Source: Alphaproteobacteria bacterium (GTDB lineage Bacteria > Pseudomonadota > Alphaproteobacteria > Rhizobiales > Xanthobacteraceae). From it: DNA of 6,461 nt. Location of the stretch: assembly GCA_005884745.1 (NCBI GenBank), contig VAZU01000099.1, forward strand, positions 1-6,461, read 5' to 3'. Below the pieces are notes generated by a model. It saw only the letters and a list, made by a program, of their open reading frames with translations, did not search any database and was not told where the DNA came from. The first letter of the stretch is position 1, and each line of letters starts with the position of its first letter. This document shows, one piece after another, positions 1 through 6,010 of this stretch. A program made the translations under genes and the position numbers.

Positions 1-1442
1 AGATCCTGTTCCGGTTCGACTACGGCCGCACCGTGCCATGGGTGAGGCGGCGCACCTATGGGCTGAGCGCCATCGTCGGGCCCGACGAGGTGCTGTTGCG
101 CACCGACGTGCCGTTGCGCGGCGAGGACTTCACCACCCGCGGCGACTTCGTGGTGGGTGCCGGCGAGACGGTCGCCTTCGTGATGAGCTGGCGCCAATCG
201 CACCGGGCGAACGTCATCTATCGCGAACCCGAGGACCTGCTGCGGACCAGCGAAAATCTGCAGCGGGTGTGGACGTCGCGGTGCACCGTCGAGGGGCCGT
301 GGTACGAGCCGGTGACGCGCTCGCTGATTACGCTCAAGCTGCTCACGTATTTCCCGACCGGCGGCATCCTGGCGGCTCCTACCACCTCGCTACCGGAAAC
401 GATCGGCGGGATGCGCAACTGGGACTATCGCGCCTGCTGGATTCGCGACGCCACGTTCTCGCTCTATGCTTTCATTTCCGGCGGCTATCTCGAGGAAGCG
501 CGCGCCTGGCGGGAATGGCTGTTGCGAGCCGCGGCCGGCAGGCCGGAGGAATTGCAGATCATGTACGGGCCCGCCGGCGAACGCCGTCTCGACGAGCGCG
601 AACTTCCCTGGCTCGCCGGCTACGAGGACAGCCGGCCGGTGCGAATCGGCAACGACGCGCACCGGCAACTGCAGCTCGACGTCTACGGCGAGCTGATGGA
701 CGTGCTCTACGCCGCCGAGACCTTCAAGCTCGAGCCGAGCTCCGACGCCTGGGGCATGCAGCGCGTGTTGCTCGATTTTCTCGAGAGCACGTGGAGGAAG
801 CCGGATGCGGGTCTGTGGGAAGTGCGCGGCCCGGTGCGGCATTTCACCCACTCCAAGGTGATGGCGTGGGTAGCGTTCGATCGCGCGGTGAAATTCGTCG
901 AGCGATCGAGCCTGCCCGGCCCGGTCGAGCGCTGGCGCGCGTTGCGCGACCAGATCTGCGACGAGGTTTGCGAGCACGGCTTCAGCCCGGCCCGCAGCGC
1001 ATTCGTGCAGTCCTATGGTTCGGACGACCTCGACGCGGCGCTGCTGCTGTTGCCGCAGGTCGGATTCCTGCCGGCGACCCATCCGCGCATCGTCGGCACC
1101 GTCGAAGCCGTCCAGCGCGAGCTCATGGTGGACGGGCTCGTGCTGCGGTACCGGCCGCAACGCATCAACGACGGCTTGCCGGGCGAGGAAGGCGCGTTCC
1201 TGGCCTGCAGTTTCTGGCTGGCCGACGCGCTGGCGATGATCGGTCGCTATGATGAAGCCAAGGCGATGTTCGAGCGGCTGCTGGCGCTGCGCAACGATCT
1301 AGGCCTCCTGGCCGAGGAATACGACCCGCGAGCAAAGCGCTGTCTCGGCAATTTCCCTGAGGCGTTCTCCCACGTGGCGCTCATCAATACCGCCAACAAT
1401 CTGATGCCCGGCGTCGGGCCTTCCGAGCACCGCGCTGGATAG
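1..1442 (+). CDS. Glycoside hydrolase family 15 protein (glucoamylase/trehalase-like), 5' truncated
   Basis: This is the C-terminal part of a GH15 enzyme, a family that hydrolyses alpha-glucosidic bonds in glucans or trehalose by inversion. The reading frame is open from position 3, with LFRFDYGRTVPWV-like residues before the first GTG at 33. The true start therefore lies upstream, and roughly the first 100-150 residues of a usual ~600-residue protein are missing. Family signatures follow in order: NWDYRACWIRDATF (about 418-460), IMYGPAGERRLDE, SRPVRIGNDAHRQLQLDVYGE, FTHSKVMAWVAFDRAV, GEEGAF (Glu codons 1185-1190, matching the region of the catalytic acid) and LLAEEYDP (Glu codons 1314-1319, matching the catalytic base). 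The ending NFPEAFSHVALINTANNL is typical of the family. The (alpha/alpha)6 catalytic domain looks intact and uninterrupted. I see no secretion signal because the N-terminus is absent. Trehalase and glucoamylase cannot be separated from this sequence. The family call is firm; the substrate is open. Confidence 0.95.
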   Translation, partial: ILFRFDYGRTVPWVRRRTYGLSAIVGPDEVLLRTDVPLRGEDFTTRGDFVVGAGETVAFVMSWRQSHRANVIYREPEDLLRTSENLQRVWTSRCTVEGPWYEPVTRSLITLKLLTYFPTGGILAAPTTSLPETIGGMRNWDYRACWIRDATFSLYAFISGGYLEEARAWREWLLRAAAGRPEELQIMYGPAGERRLDERELPWLAGYEDSRPVRIGNDAHRQLQLDVYGELMDVLYAAETFKLEPSSDAWGMQRVLLDFLESTWRKPDAGLWEVRGPVRHFTHSKVMAWVAFDRAVKFVERSSLPGPVERWRALRDQICDEVCEHGFSPARSAFVQSYGSDDLDAALLLLPQVGFLPATHPRIVGTVEAVQRELMVDGLVLRYRPQRINDGLPGEEGAFLACSFWLADALAMIGRYDEAKAMFERLLALRNDLGLLAEEYDPRAKRCLGNFPEAFSHVALINTANNLMPGVGPSEHRAG

Positions 1443-1453
1443 CAGGGGATCTC

Positions 1454-1588
1454 GTAGGGTGGGCAAAGCGAAGCGTGCCCACCATCTGCCCGGGTCCGCG
1501 TGGGCACGGTCCCGCCAACAGTTTCTTGGCCAAACAAGGGCCTTCGCCCGCCGATCGAAACTGCCGGCGGGACCTTTGCCCAGCCTAC
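1454..1588 (-). repeat. Palindromic intergenic repeat, long copy (two-hairpin, REP/MITE-like)
   Basis: The element starts 11 nt after the GH15 stop. Its ends are near-perfect inverted repeats, GTAGGGTGGGCAAAG at 1454-1468 and CTTTGCCCAGCCTAC at 1574-1588 (14 of 15 match). One hairpin pairs 1458-1465 with 1476-1483 around a 10-nt loop. A larger one pairs 1508-1525 with 1557-1574 (16 of 18), inside an outer TGGGC/GCCCA pair at 1501-1505 and 1578-1582. Positions 1454-1484 match the reverse complement of 3131-3161 at 30 of 31 bases, so this is an inverted relative of the second repeat, and it is scored on the minus strand for that reason. I associate this repeat type with Bradyrhizobium-like genomes; that part is recollection. 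There is no coding capacity. It could act as an mRNA 3'-end structure for the GH15 gene. Confidence 0.85.
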
Positions 1589-1714
1589 CATTATCCGGGT
1601 CCAAATCCCGCTAACCAACGCGGCGAATGTGGCGTAAGCTGCCGAACCGCATGACACGTCGGGTGCGTGAACGATAACAAGATGCATCCGAGATCTGGTC
1701 CGGAGGGAGAGCCC
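1589..1714. other. Leader region of the binding-protein gene, no recognisable promoter
   Basis: This 126-nt stretch separates the long repeat from the binding-protein start. It should hold the promoter if that gene is transcribed independently. I find no convincing -35/-10 pair, no operator palindrome and no riboswitch-like structure. The only clear signal is the ribosome binding site at its 3' end. Confidence 0.4.
1702..1708 (+). promoter_or_regulatory. Ribosome binding site deciding the start of the substrate-binding protein
   Basis: GGAGGGA lies 6 nt before the ATG at 1715. The same frame is open from a GTG at 1667 and an ATG at 1682, but neither has a comparable purine-rich site. The 1715 start also places the twin-arginine motif at residues 7-13, where a Tat signal normally sits. 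Confidence 0.75.
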
Positions 1715-3055
1715 ATGCGCACGAGCAGAATTTCGCGACGACGTTTTCTTGCCACGACCGCGGCCGCCTCGGCCCTGGTCGCCATGCCGCACGTCCGCGG
1801 CTCCCATGCGGCCGGCAAGCTATCGCTCGGCTTGTGGGACCATTGGGTTCCAGGCGCCAACAAGGCCATGGACGAGATCTGCCAAGCCTGGGCCGCGAAG
1901 GAGAAGGTCGATCTCTCGATCGATTACTTCTCGACCCAGGCCAGCAAGCTGCAGCTGACCATCGCGGTCGAGGCGCAGGCGAGGTCCGGCCACGACATCA
2001 TGGATTTTTCCGCCTGGGAGCCGGCGCAATATGCCAACGCGCTCGAGCCGGTCGACGACGTCATGGGCGAGGTTCTGGCGAGGAACGGTTCCGTGACCGC
2101 GGTGATCGATTATCTCGCCAAGCCCGGCGGCCAATGGCTGGTGGTCCCCGGGATTCGCGGCACGCTGCTCTTGTGCTCGTGCTCTCGATTCGACCTGCTC
2201 AAGCAGCACGCCGGCATCGATATTTTGGCGATGTATCCGGCTGGCGCCGAGCCGACCAAGGCGGCCGAGGGCTGGACCTGGGACGCGTTCCTCACTGCGG
2301 CCGAGCAATGCAAACAGGCGGGATATCCCTTTGGCCTGCCATTGGGAGCGACGACCGACAGCATCGATTGGGTCGGACCGCTGTTCCACGCCTACGGCGC
2401 CGACCTGGTCGATGCCAACGGCAGGCTGACGGTGAAGTCCGACGCCGTGCGGCAGGTGCTCGACTACAGCAAACGCTTGGCCGCGTTCCTGCCGCCGGAC
2501 GTGAGCGCGTGGGACAACAGCTCCAACAACAAGTGGCTGATTTCCGGCAAGGGCGCCTTGATCTTCAACCCGCCGAGCGCGTGGGCGGTGGCCAAGCGCG
2601 ACGCCCCGCAAGTCGCCGAGAAGCTGTGGACCCATGCGATGCCGAAAGGGCCGCGCGGCCGCTTCGTCGCCATGCTGCCGCGGTTCCAGGGGCTGTGGAA
2701 TTTCTCCAGGAACAAGTCCGCCGCCAAGAGCCTGATGCTGCACGTGTCGAGCCACGAGGCCGCGGGAAAATTGGTCGCCGCATGCCAGGGCTACGATCTG
2801 CCGCCGTTCGTCAAATTCAACGACTTCAACACCTGGGACGAGGAAGGCCCACCCAAAGGGACCCTGTCGCATTATCCCAACAAGGGCGACCAGGTTCCCA
2901 TGATCCCGGGGGCGCCGGCCTCGCCGCTGATCGCCGCGCAGATCTACAACCAGGCGGTCATGCCGAAGATGATCCTGAAGCAAGCGCAAGGCGAGCCGGT
3001 GGAAAAGACGCTGGCCTGGGCCGAGAACGAGGTCGAGGGCTTCATGCGCACGTGA
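1715..3055 (+). CDS. ABC transporter extracellular substrate-binding protein, family 1, Tat-exported
   Basis: This is a 446-residue periplasmic solute-binding protein of the family 1 (MalE/UgpB-like) type, which delivers a solute to an inner-membrane ABC permease. The N-terminus is a clear twin-arginine signal: SRRRFLA at residues 7-13, a hydrophobic Ala-rich stretch at about 14-25, and a likely cleavage after SHA at residue 32. The mature part begins with a beta-strand like KLSLGLWDHW. It then has family features: DIMDFSAWEPAQYA, WTWDAFLTAAEQC near the middle, a GKGALIFNPPSAW segment, and a helical C-terminus with multiple Trp and Glu. Length fits the family. No permease or ATPase gene is seen in the window, so it is either an orphan or served from elsewhere. 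Inverted repeat copies flank it on both sides. The ligand is unknown: family 1 proteins often bind sugars, but the downstream amidohydrolase suggests a nitrogen compound (inference). Confidence 0.9.
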   Translation: MRTSRISRRRFLATTAAASALVAMPHVRGSHAAGKLSLGLWDHWVPGANKAMDEICQAWAAKEKVDLSIDYFSTQASKLQLTIAVEAQARSGHDIMDFSAWEPAQYANALEPVDDVMGEVLARNGSVTAVIDYLAKPGGQWLVVPGIRGTLLLCSCSRFDLLKQHAGIDILAMYPAGAEPTKAAEGWTWDAFLTAAEQCKQAGYPFGLPLGATTDSIDWVGPLFHAYGADLVDANGRLTVKSDAVRQVLDYSKRLAAFLPPDVSAWDNSSNNKWLISGKGALIFNPPSAWAVAKRDAPQVAEKLWTHAMPKGPRGRFVAMLPRFQGLWNFSRNKSAAKSLMLHVSSHEAAGKLVAACQGYDLPPFVKFNDFNTWDEEGPPKGTLSHYPNKGDQVPMIPGAPASPLIAAQIYNQAVMPKMILKQAQGEPVEKTLAWAENEVEGFMRT

Positions 3056-3080
3056 GAGACGGCGCGCGACGGGACATTCG

Positions 3081-3161
3081 GTAGGGTGGGCAAAGGCGCG
3101 GGACGCGCCGCGCCCACCGCGGTAGATCCCTGGTGGGAACGCTTCGCTTTGCCCACCCTAC
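3081..3161 (+). repeat. Palindromic intergenic repeat, short copy (two-hairpin, REP/MITE-like)
   Basis: This 81-bp element has perfect 15-bp terminal inverted repeats, GTAGGGTGGGCAAAG at 3081-3095 and CTTTGCCCACCCTAC at 3147-3161. Hairpin I pairs 3085-3091 with 3112-3118 and contains an inner GGCGC/GCGCC stem (3095-3099 with 3105-3109). Hairpin II pairs 3132-3137 with 3152-3157. A 13-nt linker joins them. It lies 25 nt after the binding-protein stop and ends 19 nt before the next start codon, filling most of the gap. It is related to the repeat at 1454-1588 but inverted. By analogy with REP sequences between malE and malF in enteric bacteria, it may stabilise the upstream mRNA and lower downstream expression; that is inference. 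Confidence 0.88.
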
Positions 3162-3180
3162 ATTCTCGGAATCATCCACC

Positions 3181-4212
3181 ATGAAATTGGGCATCCTGTT
3201 GCGCACCGAGGCAGGCGCCGGCCTCGACATGAATCTGATCCTGGAGGCCGAGCGGCTCGGCTACGATTCCGCCTGGACCGGCGAGGCCTACGGCGGCGAC
3301 GCGGTGACCCCGATCGCCTGGATGCTGGCGCGCACCACGAAGATCAAGGGCGGTACCGGCATCATGCAGATGCCGGCACGCACGCCGACGTGCGCGGCGA
3401 TGACCGCGATGAGCCTGCAGGCGCTTTCGGGCGGGCGTTTCCTGTGCGGCATCGGACCCTCGGGCCCGCAGGTGGTCGAGGGCTGGCACGGCCAGCCGTA
3501 CGGCAAGCCGCAGGCGCGGACCAAGGAATATGTTTCCATCATCCGCCAGGTGTTCGCACGCAAGGGGCCGCTCGAGCACCGCGGCGAGCACTATCAGATC
3601 CCCTACACCGGTCCGGGCGCGACCGGGCTCGGCAAGCCGCTCAAGAGCATCTTGCACCCGGACCCGAACCTGAAGATCTACACCGCGTCGATCTCTCCGG
3701 TGGGACTGAGGACCGCGGGCGAGGTCGCCGACGGCACCCTCCCCTTCCTGATGTCGCCCGAGAAAGCGGAGTTGATCGTCGCTCCGGTGCAGGAGGGGAT
3801 GGCAAAATCCGGCAAGAGCCTCGCCGATTTCGACGTCGCGCCCTACGTGCGCATCCGCATGGGCGACGATATCGACGCCTGCCGCAATGCGATCCGGCCG
3901 CAGCTTGCGCTCTATATCGGCGGCATGGGGGCGCGGAACAAGAATTTCTACAACGACCTCGTCAAGCGCATGGGCTACGAAGCCGCCGCGGCGGAAATCC
4001 AGGACCTGTTTCTCGCCGGCAAGCGCGAGGCGGCGGCCGCCGCCGTGCCCGACTCGCTCATCGACGAGACGTCGCTGGTCGGACCGAAGGAGCGGATCAG
4101 GGACCGGCTGCAGGCCTGGAAGGCGATTGCGAAAGACAACAAGGTCGGCACGCTGCTGCTCGGCGGCGTCACGATCCATTCCGCACGTGTGGTGGCCGAA
4201 GCGGTGCTGTAG
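3181..4212 (+). CDS. LLM-class flavin/F420-dependent oxidoreductase (luciferase-like)
   Basis: This 343-residue protein belongs to the bacterial luciferase-like superfamily, TIM-barrel enzymes that use FMN or F420. The N-terminus MKLGILLRTEAG is the usual first barrel strand, which supports the ATG at 3181. An in-frame GTG at 3133 would add residues translated from the repeat and is rejected. Family signatures are EAERLGYDSAWTGEAYG (about 22-38), the strand TKIKGGTGIMQMPARTP (53-69), LSGGRFLCGIGPSGPQVVEGWHG (82-104), a TREY-like TKEYVSIIRQVF segment (114-125), and GLRTAGEVADG (175-185). The GPSGPQVVEGWHG segment resembles Mer-type, F420-linked members, but the cofactor cannot be settled from sequence. 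The Shine-Dalgarno site is weak (CGGA about 10 nt upstream). A hydantoinase-type gene follows after 68 nt, suggesting oxidation of a related nitrogen compound. The exact reaction is unknown. Confidence 0.92.
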   Translation: MKLGILLRTEAGAGLDMNLILEAERLGYDSAWTGEAYGGDAVTPIAWMLARTTKIKGGTGIMQMPARTPTCAAMTAMSLQALSGGRFLCGIGPSGPQVVEGWHGQPYGKPQARTKEYVSIIRQVFARKGPLEHRGEHYQIPYTGPGATGLGKPLKSILHPDPNLKIYTASISPVGLRTAGEVADGTLPFLMSPEKAELIVAPVQEGMAKSGKSLADFDVAPYVRIRMGDDIDACRNAIRPQLALYIGGMGARNKNFYNDLVKRMGYEAAAAEIQDLFLAGKREAAAAAVPDSLIDETSLVGPKERIRDRLQAWKAIAKDNKVGTLLLGGVTIHSARVVAEAVL

Positions 4213-4241
4213 AGCCGCCCGCGGCGGCGACGCGGCTCTAC
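4209..4241 (+). other. Stem-loop spanning the stop codon of the LLM oxidoreductase gene
   Basis: A perfect 10-bp inverted repeat, GTAGAGCCGC (4209-4218) and GCGGCTCTAC (4232-4241), encloses a 13-nt GC-rich loop. It includes the TAG stop at 4210-4212. No T-run follows, so it is not a standard intrinsic terminator. It may be a processing, attenuation or stability structure between two genes of the same unit. Confidence 0.4.
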
Positions 4242-4271
4242 GCCGCGCCAAGCATTTATTTCCAGGGGATC

Positions 4272-4276
4272 GGAGG
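4272..4276 (+). promoter_or_regulatory. Ribosome binding site for the amidohydrolase gene
   Basis: GGAGG lies only 4 nt before the ATG at 4281. The spacing is short, but the match is strong, and the translated product begins exactly as the family does (MLELLIRGGDVVTPEG). This supports the ATG at 4281 over the longer open frame that continues upstream. Confidence 0.65.
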
Positions 4277-4280
4277 CGCG

Positions 4281-5708
4281 ATGTTGGAACTGCTCATCCG
4301 GGGCGGCGACGTGGTGACGCCCGAGGGCGTCGCCACGTGCGACGTCGCCATTGCGGGCGAGAGGATCGCGGCGATTGCCGCTCCCGGCGCGTTCCCGACG
4401 CAATCCGCCCAGCGCACGATCGACGCCAGCGGACGCATCGTCATGCCGGGCGGCATCGACCCTCACGTGCATCTCAAGCACGTGTGGATCAAGCCCGACG
4501 GCACGCCGCTCGTCACCGCCGGCCCCGACCAGGTCGGCCGCGCCGCGCTCCACGGCGGCACCACGACGCTCATCGATTTCGCCTATTGGCGCGAGGGGCA
4601 ATCCGCGCTGCAGGCGATCGAGACGCGCGACAAGGACTTCGTCGGAAAAAGCCCGTGCGACTGGGCCTACCACATCATGCTGCACTCCGAGCCCCCGCCG
4701 GAGTTCGCGGGCCAGCTAGCGGAGGCGATCCAGGCCGGCTATCCAACGCTGAAGATCTTCACCACCAACATCCTGCCCTCGCGTTCCGGGCGCATGATCG
4801 ATTTTGGCGACATCTGGGAGGCATTCCAGGTTCTGGCGAGAGAGGGCGGGCTCGGCGTCATTCACGCGGAGGACAACGACATCGTCATGCACATGTACGC
4901 CAAGCTGATCCGCGAGGGCCGCGTCGGCTTCGAGCATCTCGCCGAGGTCCACAGCCAGCTCTCCGAGGATTTGAGCTTCCGCCGCGTGCTTCGGCTCGCC
5001 GAAAGCGTGCCGGGCACCGCGCTCTATATGATGCACGTGTCCGCTGCCACCGGCGTCGCCGCCGTCGCCGAGGCGCGCGGCAAGGGCCTGCCGGTCTACG
5101 GCGAGACGCTGCACCAGTACCTGCTGTACTCGGCCGCGGACTACCGGCGCCCCAACGGCCAGATTTTTCACACCTATCCCTCGCTCAAATCGGAGGGGGA
5201 CCAGAAGGCGTTGTGGCACGCCACCCGCGACGGCTCGATCCATTGCATCGCCACCGACGAGCTGTGCTGCACCTTGAAGGACAAGACGGTCGGCAAGAGG
5301 ATCGACGACACCACCGGCGGCAACTCGGGCGTCGAGCCGCGCCTGGGCGTGATGTACACCGAGATGGTCGTGCGGCGCGGCTACTCGCTGCGAGCGTACG
5401 TCGACCTCGTCTCGACCAACGCCGCGAAGATCATGGGGCTCTATCCGCGCAAGGGGGTGATCGCGGTCGGCAGCGATGCCGACATCACGATTCTCGATCC
5501 GACTCGGCGCGGCAAGGTGCGGGCCGCCGACCTGCACGAGACCGACTACACCCCGTGGGAGGACCACGACATGTTCGCCTGGCCGGCGGTGACGATCCTG
5601 CGCGGCAAGGTGATGGTCGAGAATGGCCGATATTTCGCCAGCCCCAAGGACGGCCGCTATCTCAAGCGCAAGATTCCGGCAAATATTCTCGAAGGACCTG
5701 CGCTGTGA
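4281..5708 (+). CDS. Hydantoinase/dihydropyrimidinase-type amidohydrolase (cyclic amidase)
   Basis: This 475-residue protein is of the cyclic amidohydrolase group (dihydropyrimidinase, D-hydantoinase, allantoinase, dihydroorotase), cytosolic enzymes that open cyclic amides with a binuclear metal centre. The N-terminal LLIRGGDVVTPEG strand and the C-terminal PWEDHDMFAWPAVTILRGKVMVENG segment match the composite beta-domain of dihydropyrimidinases. Candidate metal ligands are all present: HVH at 62-64, the carboxylated Lys at 158 in TLKIF, His195 in VIHAEDND, His252 in MMHVSA, and Asp326 in IATDELCC. GGTTTLIDF (92-100) is also diagnostic. Two features differ from classical hydantoinases: the segment after HVH (HLKHVWIKPDGTP), and TDELCC in place of the usual DH.PF motif. 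A different substrate is therefore likely. Its stop overlaps the next start as GTGA. Length is normal and the frame is uninterrupted. Family call firm; substrate unknown. Confidence 0.93.
   Translation: MLELLIRGGDVVTPEGVATCDVAIAGERIAAIAAPGAFPTQSAQRTIDASGRIVMPGGIDPHVHLKHVWIKPDGTPLVTAGPDQVGRAALHGGTTTLIDFAYWREGQSALQAIETRDKDFVGKSPCDWAYHIMLHSEPPPEFAGQLAEAIQAGYPTLKIFTTNILPSRSGRMIDFGDIWEAFQVLAREGGLGVIHAEDNDIVMHMYAKLIREGRVGFEHLAEVHSQLSEDLSFRRVLRLAESVPGTALYMMHVSAATGVAAVAEARGKGLPVYGETLHQYLLYSAADYRRPNGQIFHTYPSLKSEGDQKALWHATRDGSIHCIATDELCCTLKDKTVGKRIDDTTGGNSGVEPRLGVMYTEMVVRRGYSLRAYVDLVSTNAAKIMGLYPRKGVIAVGSDADITILDPTRRGKVRAADLHETDYTPWEDHDMFAWPAVTILRGKVMVENGRYFASPKDGRYLKRKIPANILEGPAL
5692..5696 (+). promoter_or_regulatory. 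Ribosome binding site supporting the GTG start of the small protein
   Basis: AAGGA lies 8 nt before the GTG at 5705, inside the end of the amidohydrolase gene. The in-frame ATG at 5729 has no comparable site. This favours the GTG start and the GTGA overlap. Confidence 0.65.
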
Positions 5709-6010
5709 GCCACGCGTCCAACGATCCCATGCTCGAGTTGCTGGCGCAAAGCCTCATCGCGTGGCGGATCGCGGGAAGCATACGGCGCACGAGCGGCGGC
5801 GCGATCCTGCTTCGCGCGGGGCGGAAGGAGATCCGCATCGAGCCGGCGCCGAACAACCTGCCGTTCCGCTGGATGGTCGGCGTGGACGGTCGTGAGCGCG
5901 GCGCGATCTCGCTCCTCGCGGTGCTGCGTCAGGTCCGCGCGGCGATCGATCCCGGCTACACGCCAAACAATCGCGTGCGAATCGCCGTCTCGCCGCCGGT
6001 GCCGTCGTGA
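5705..6010 (+). CDS. Small hypothetical protein between amidohydrolase and G3E GTPase
   Basis: I do not recognise a named family for this 101-residue protein. It starts at GTG 5705, overlapping the amidohydrolase stop by 4 bases (GTGA), and ends in another GTGA overlap with the GTPase gene. Codons are GC-rich at the third position like its neighbours, which supports it being real. Visible features are an N-terminal helix-like stretch (LLAQSLIAWRIAGSIR, about 11-26), a basic strand-rich middle (RAGRKEIRIEP), the segment FRWMVGVDGRERGAISLLAVLRQVRAAI, and the end NNRVRIAVSPPVPS. It has no Cys and only one His (residue 3), so it is unlikely to be a metal carrier by itself. There is no signal peptide and no clear membrane segment. 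It is basic, with many Arg. A role as an adaptor of the amidohydrolase or the GTPase is inferred only from position. Confidence 0.75.
   Translation: MSHASNDPMLELLAQSLIAWRIAGSIRRTSGGAILLRAGRKEIRIEPAPNNLPFRWMVGVDGRERGAISLLAVLRQVRAAIDPGYTPNNRVRIAVSPPVPS

Noticed and set aside
1508..1574. Large imperfect inverted repeat considered as an intrinsic terminator for the GH15 gene.
   Set aside because: There is no T-run after the stem. It is better explained as the central stem of the repeat element.
1595..1617. A tRNA T-arm-like sequence, CGGGTCCAAATCCCG, followed by CTAACCA.
   Set aside because: The base expected to be T at the second loop position is C, and no anticodon arm, D arm or acceptor stem can be folded around it. 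Treated as chance.
1247..1869. Minus-strand open frames over the first intergenic region.
   Set aside because: Their products contain segments such as WARFALPTL that are translations of the palindromic repeat, a common source of false gene calls.
1820..2989. Long minus-strand open frame (389 codons) opposite the binding-protein gene.
   Set aside because: It is an antisense shadow typical of GC-rich DNA; the + strand frame has a signal peptide and clear family motifs.
1454..3161. CRISPR array or other regular direct repeats.
   Set aside because: Only two repeat copies exist, they are inverted and unequal in length, and there is no regular spacing or spacer series.
3133..3180. Upstream GTG start that would add 16 residues to the oxidoreductase.
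   Set aside because: The added residues (MGTLRFAHPT...) are translated from the repeat. The family N-terminus begins at MKLGILL, position 3181.
3887..6010. A 707-codon open frame on the + strand overlapping the oxidoreductase and amidohydrolase genes.
   Set aside because: Its translation is Arg/Ala-rich shadow sequence without family motifs. Only its last 101 codons, from GTG 5705, have a ribosome binding site and plausible gene boundaries.
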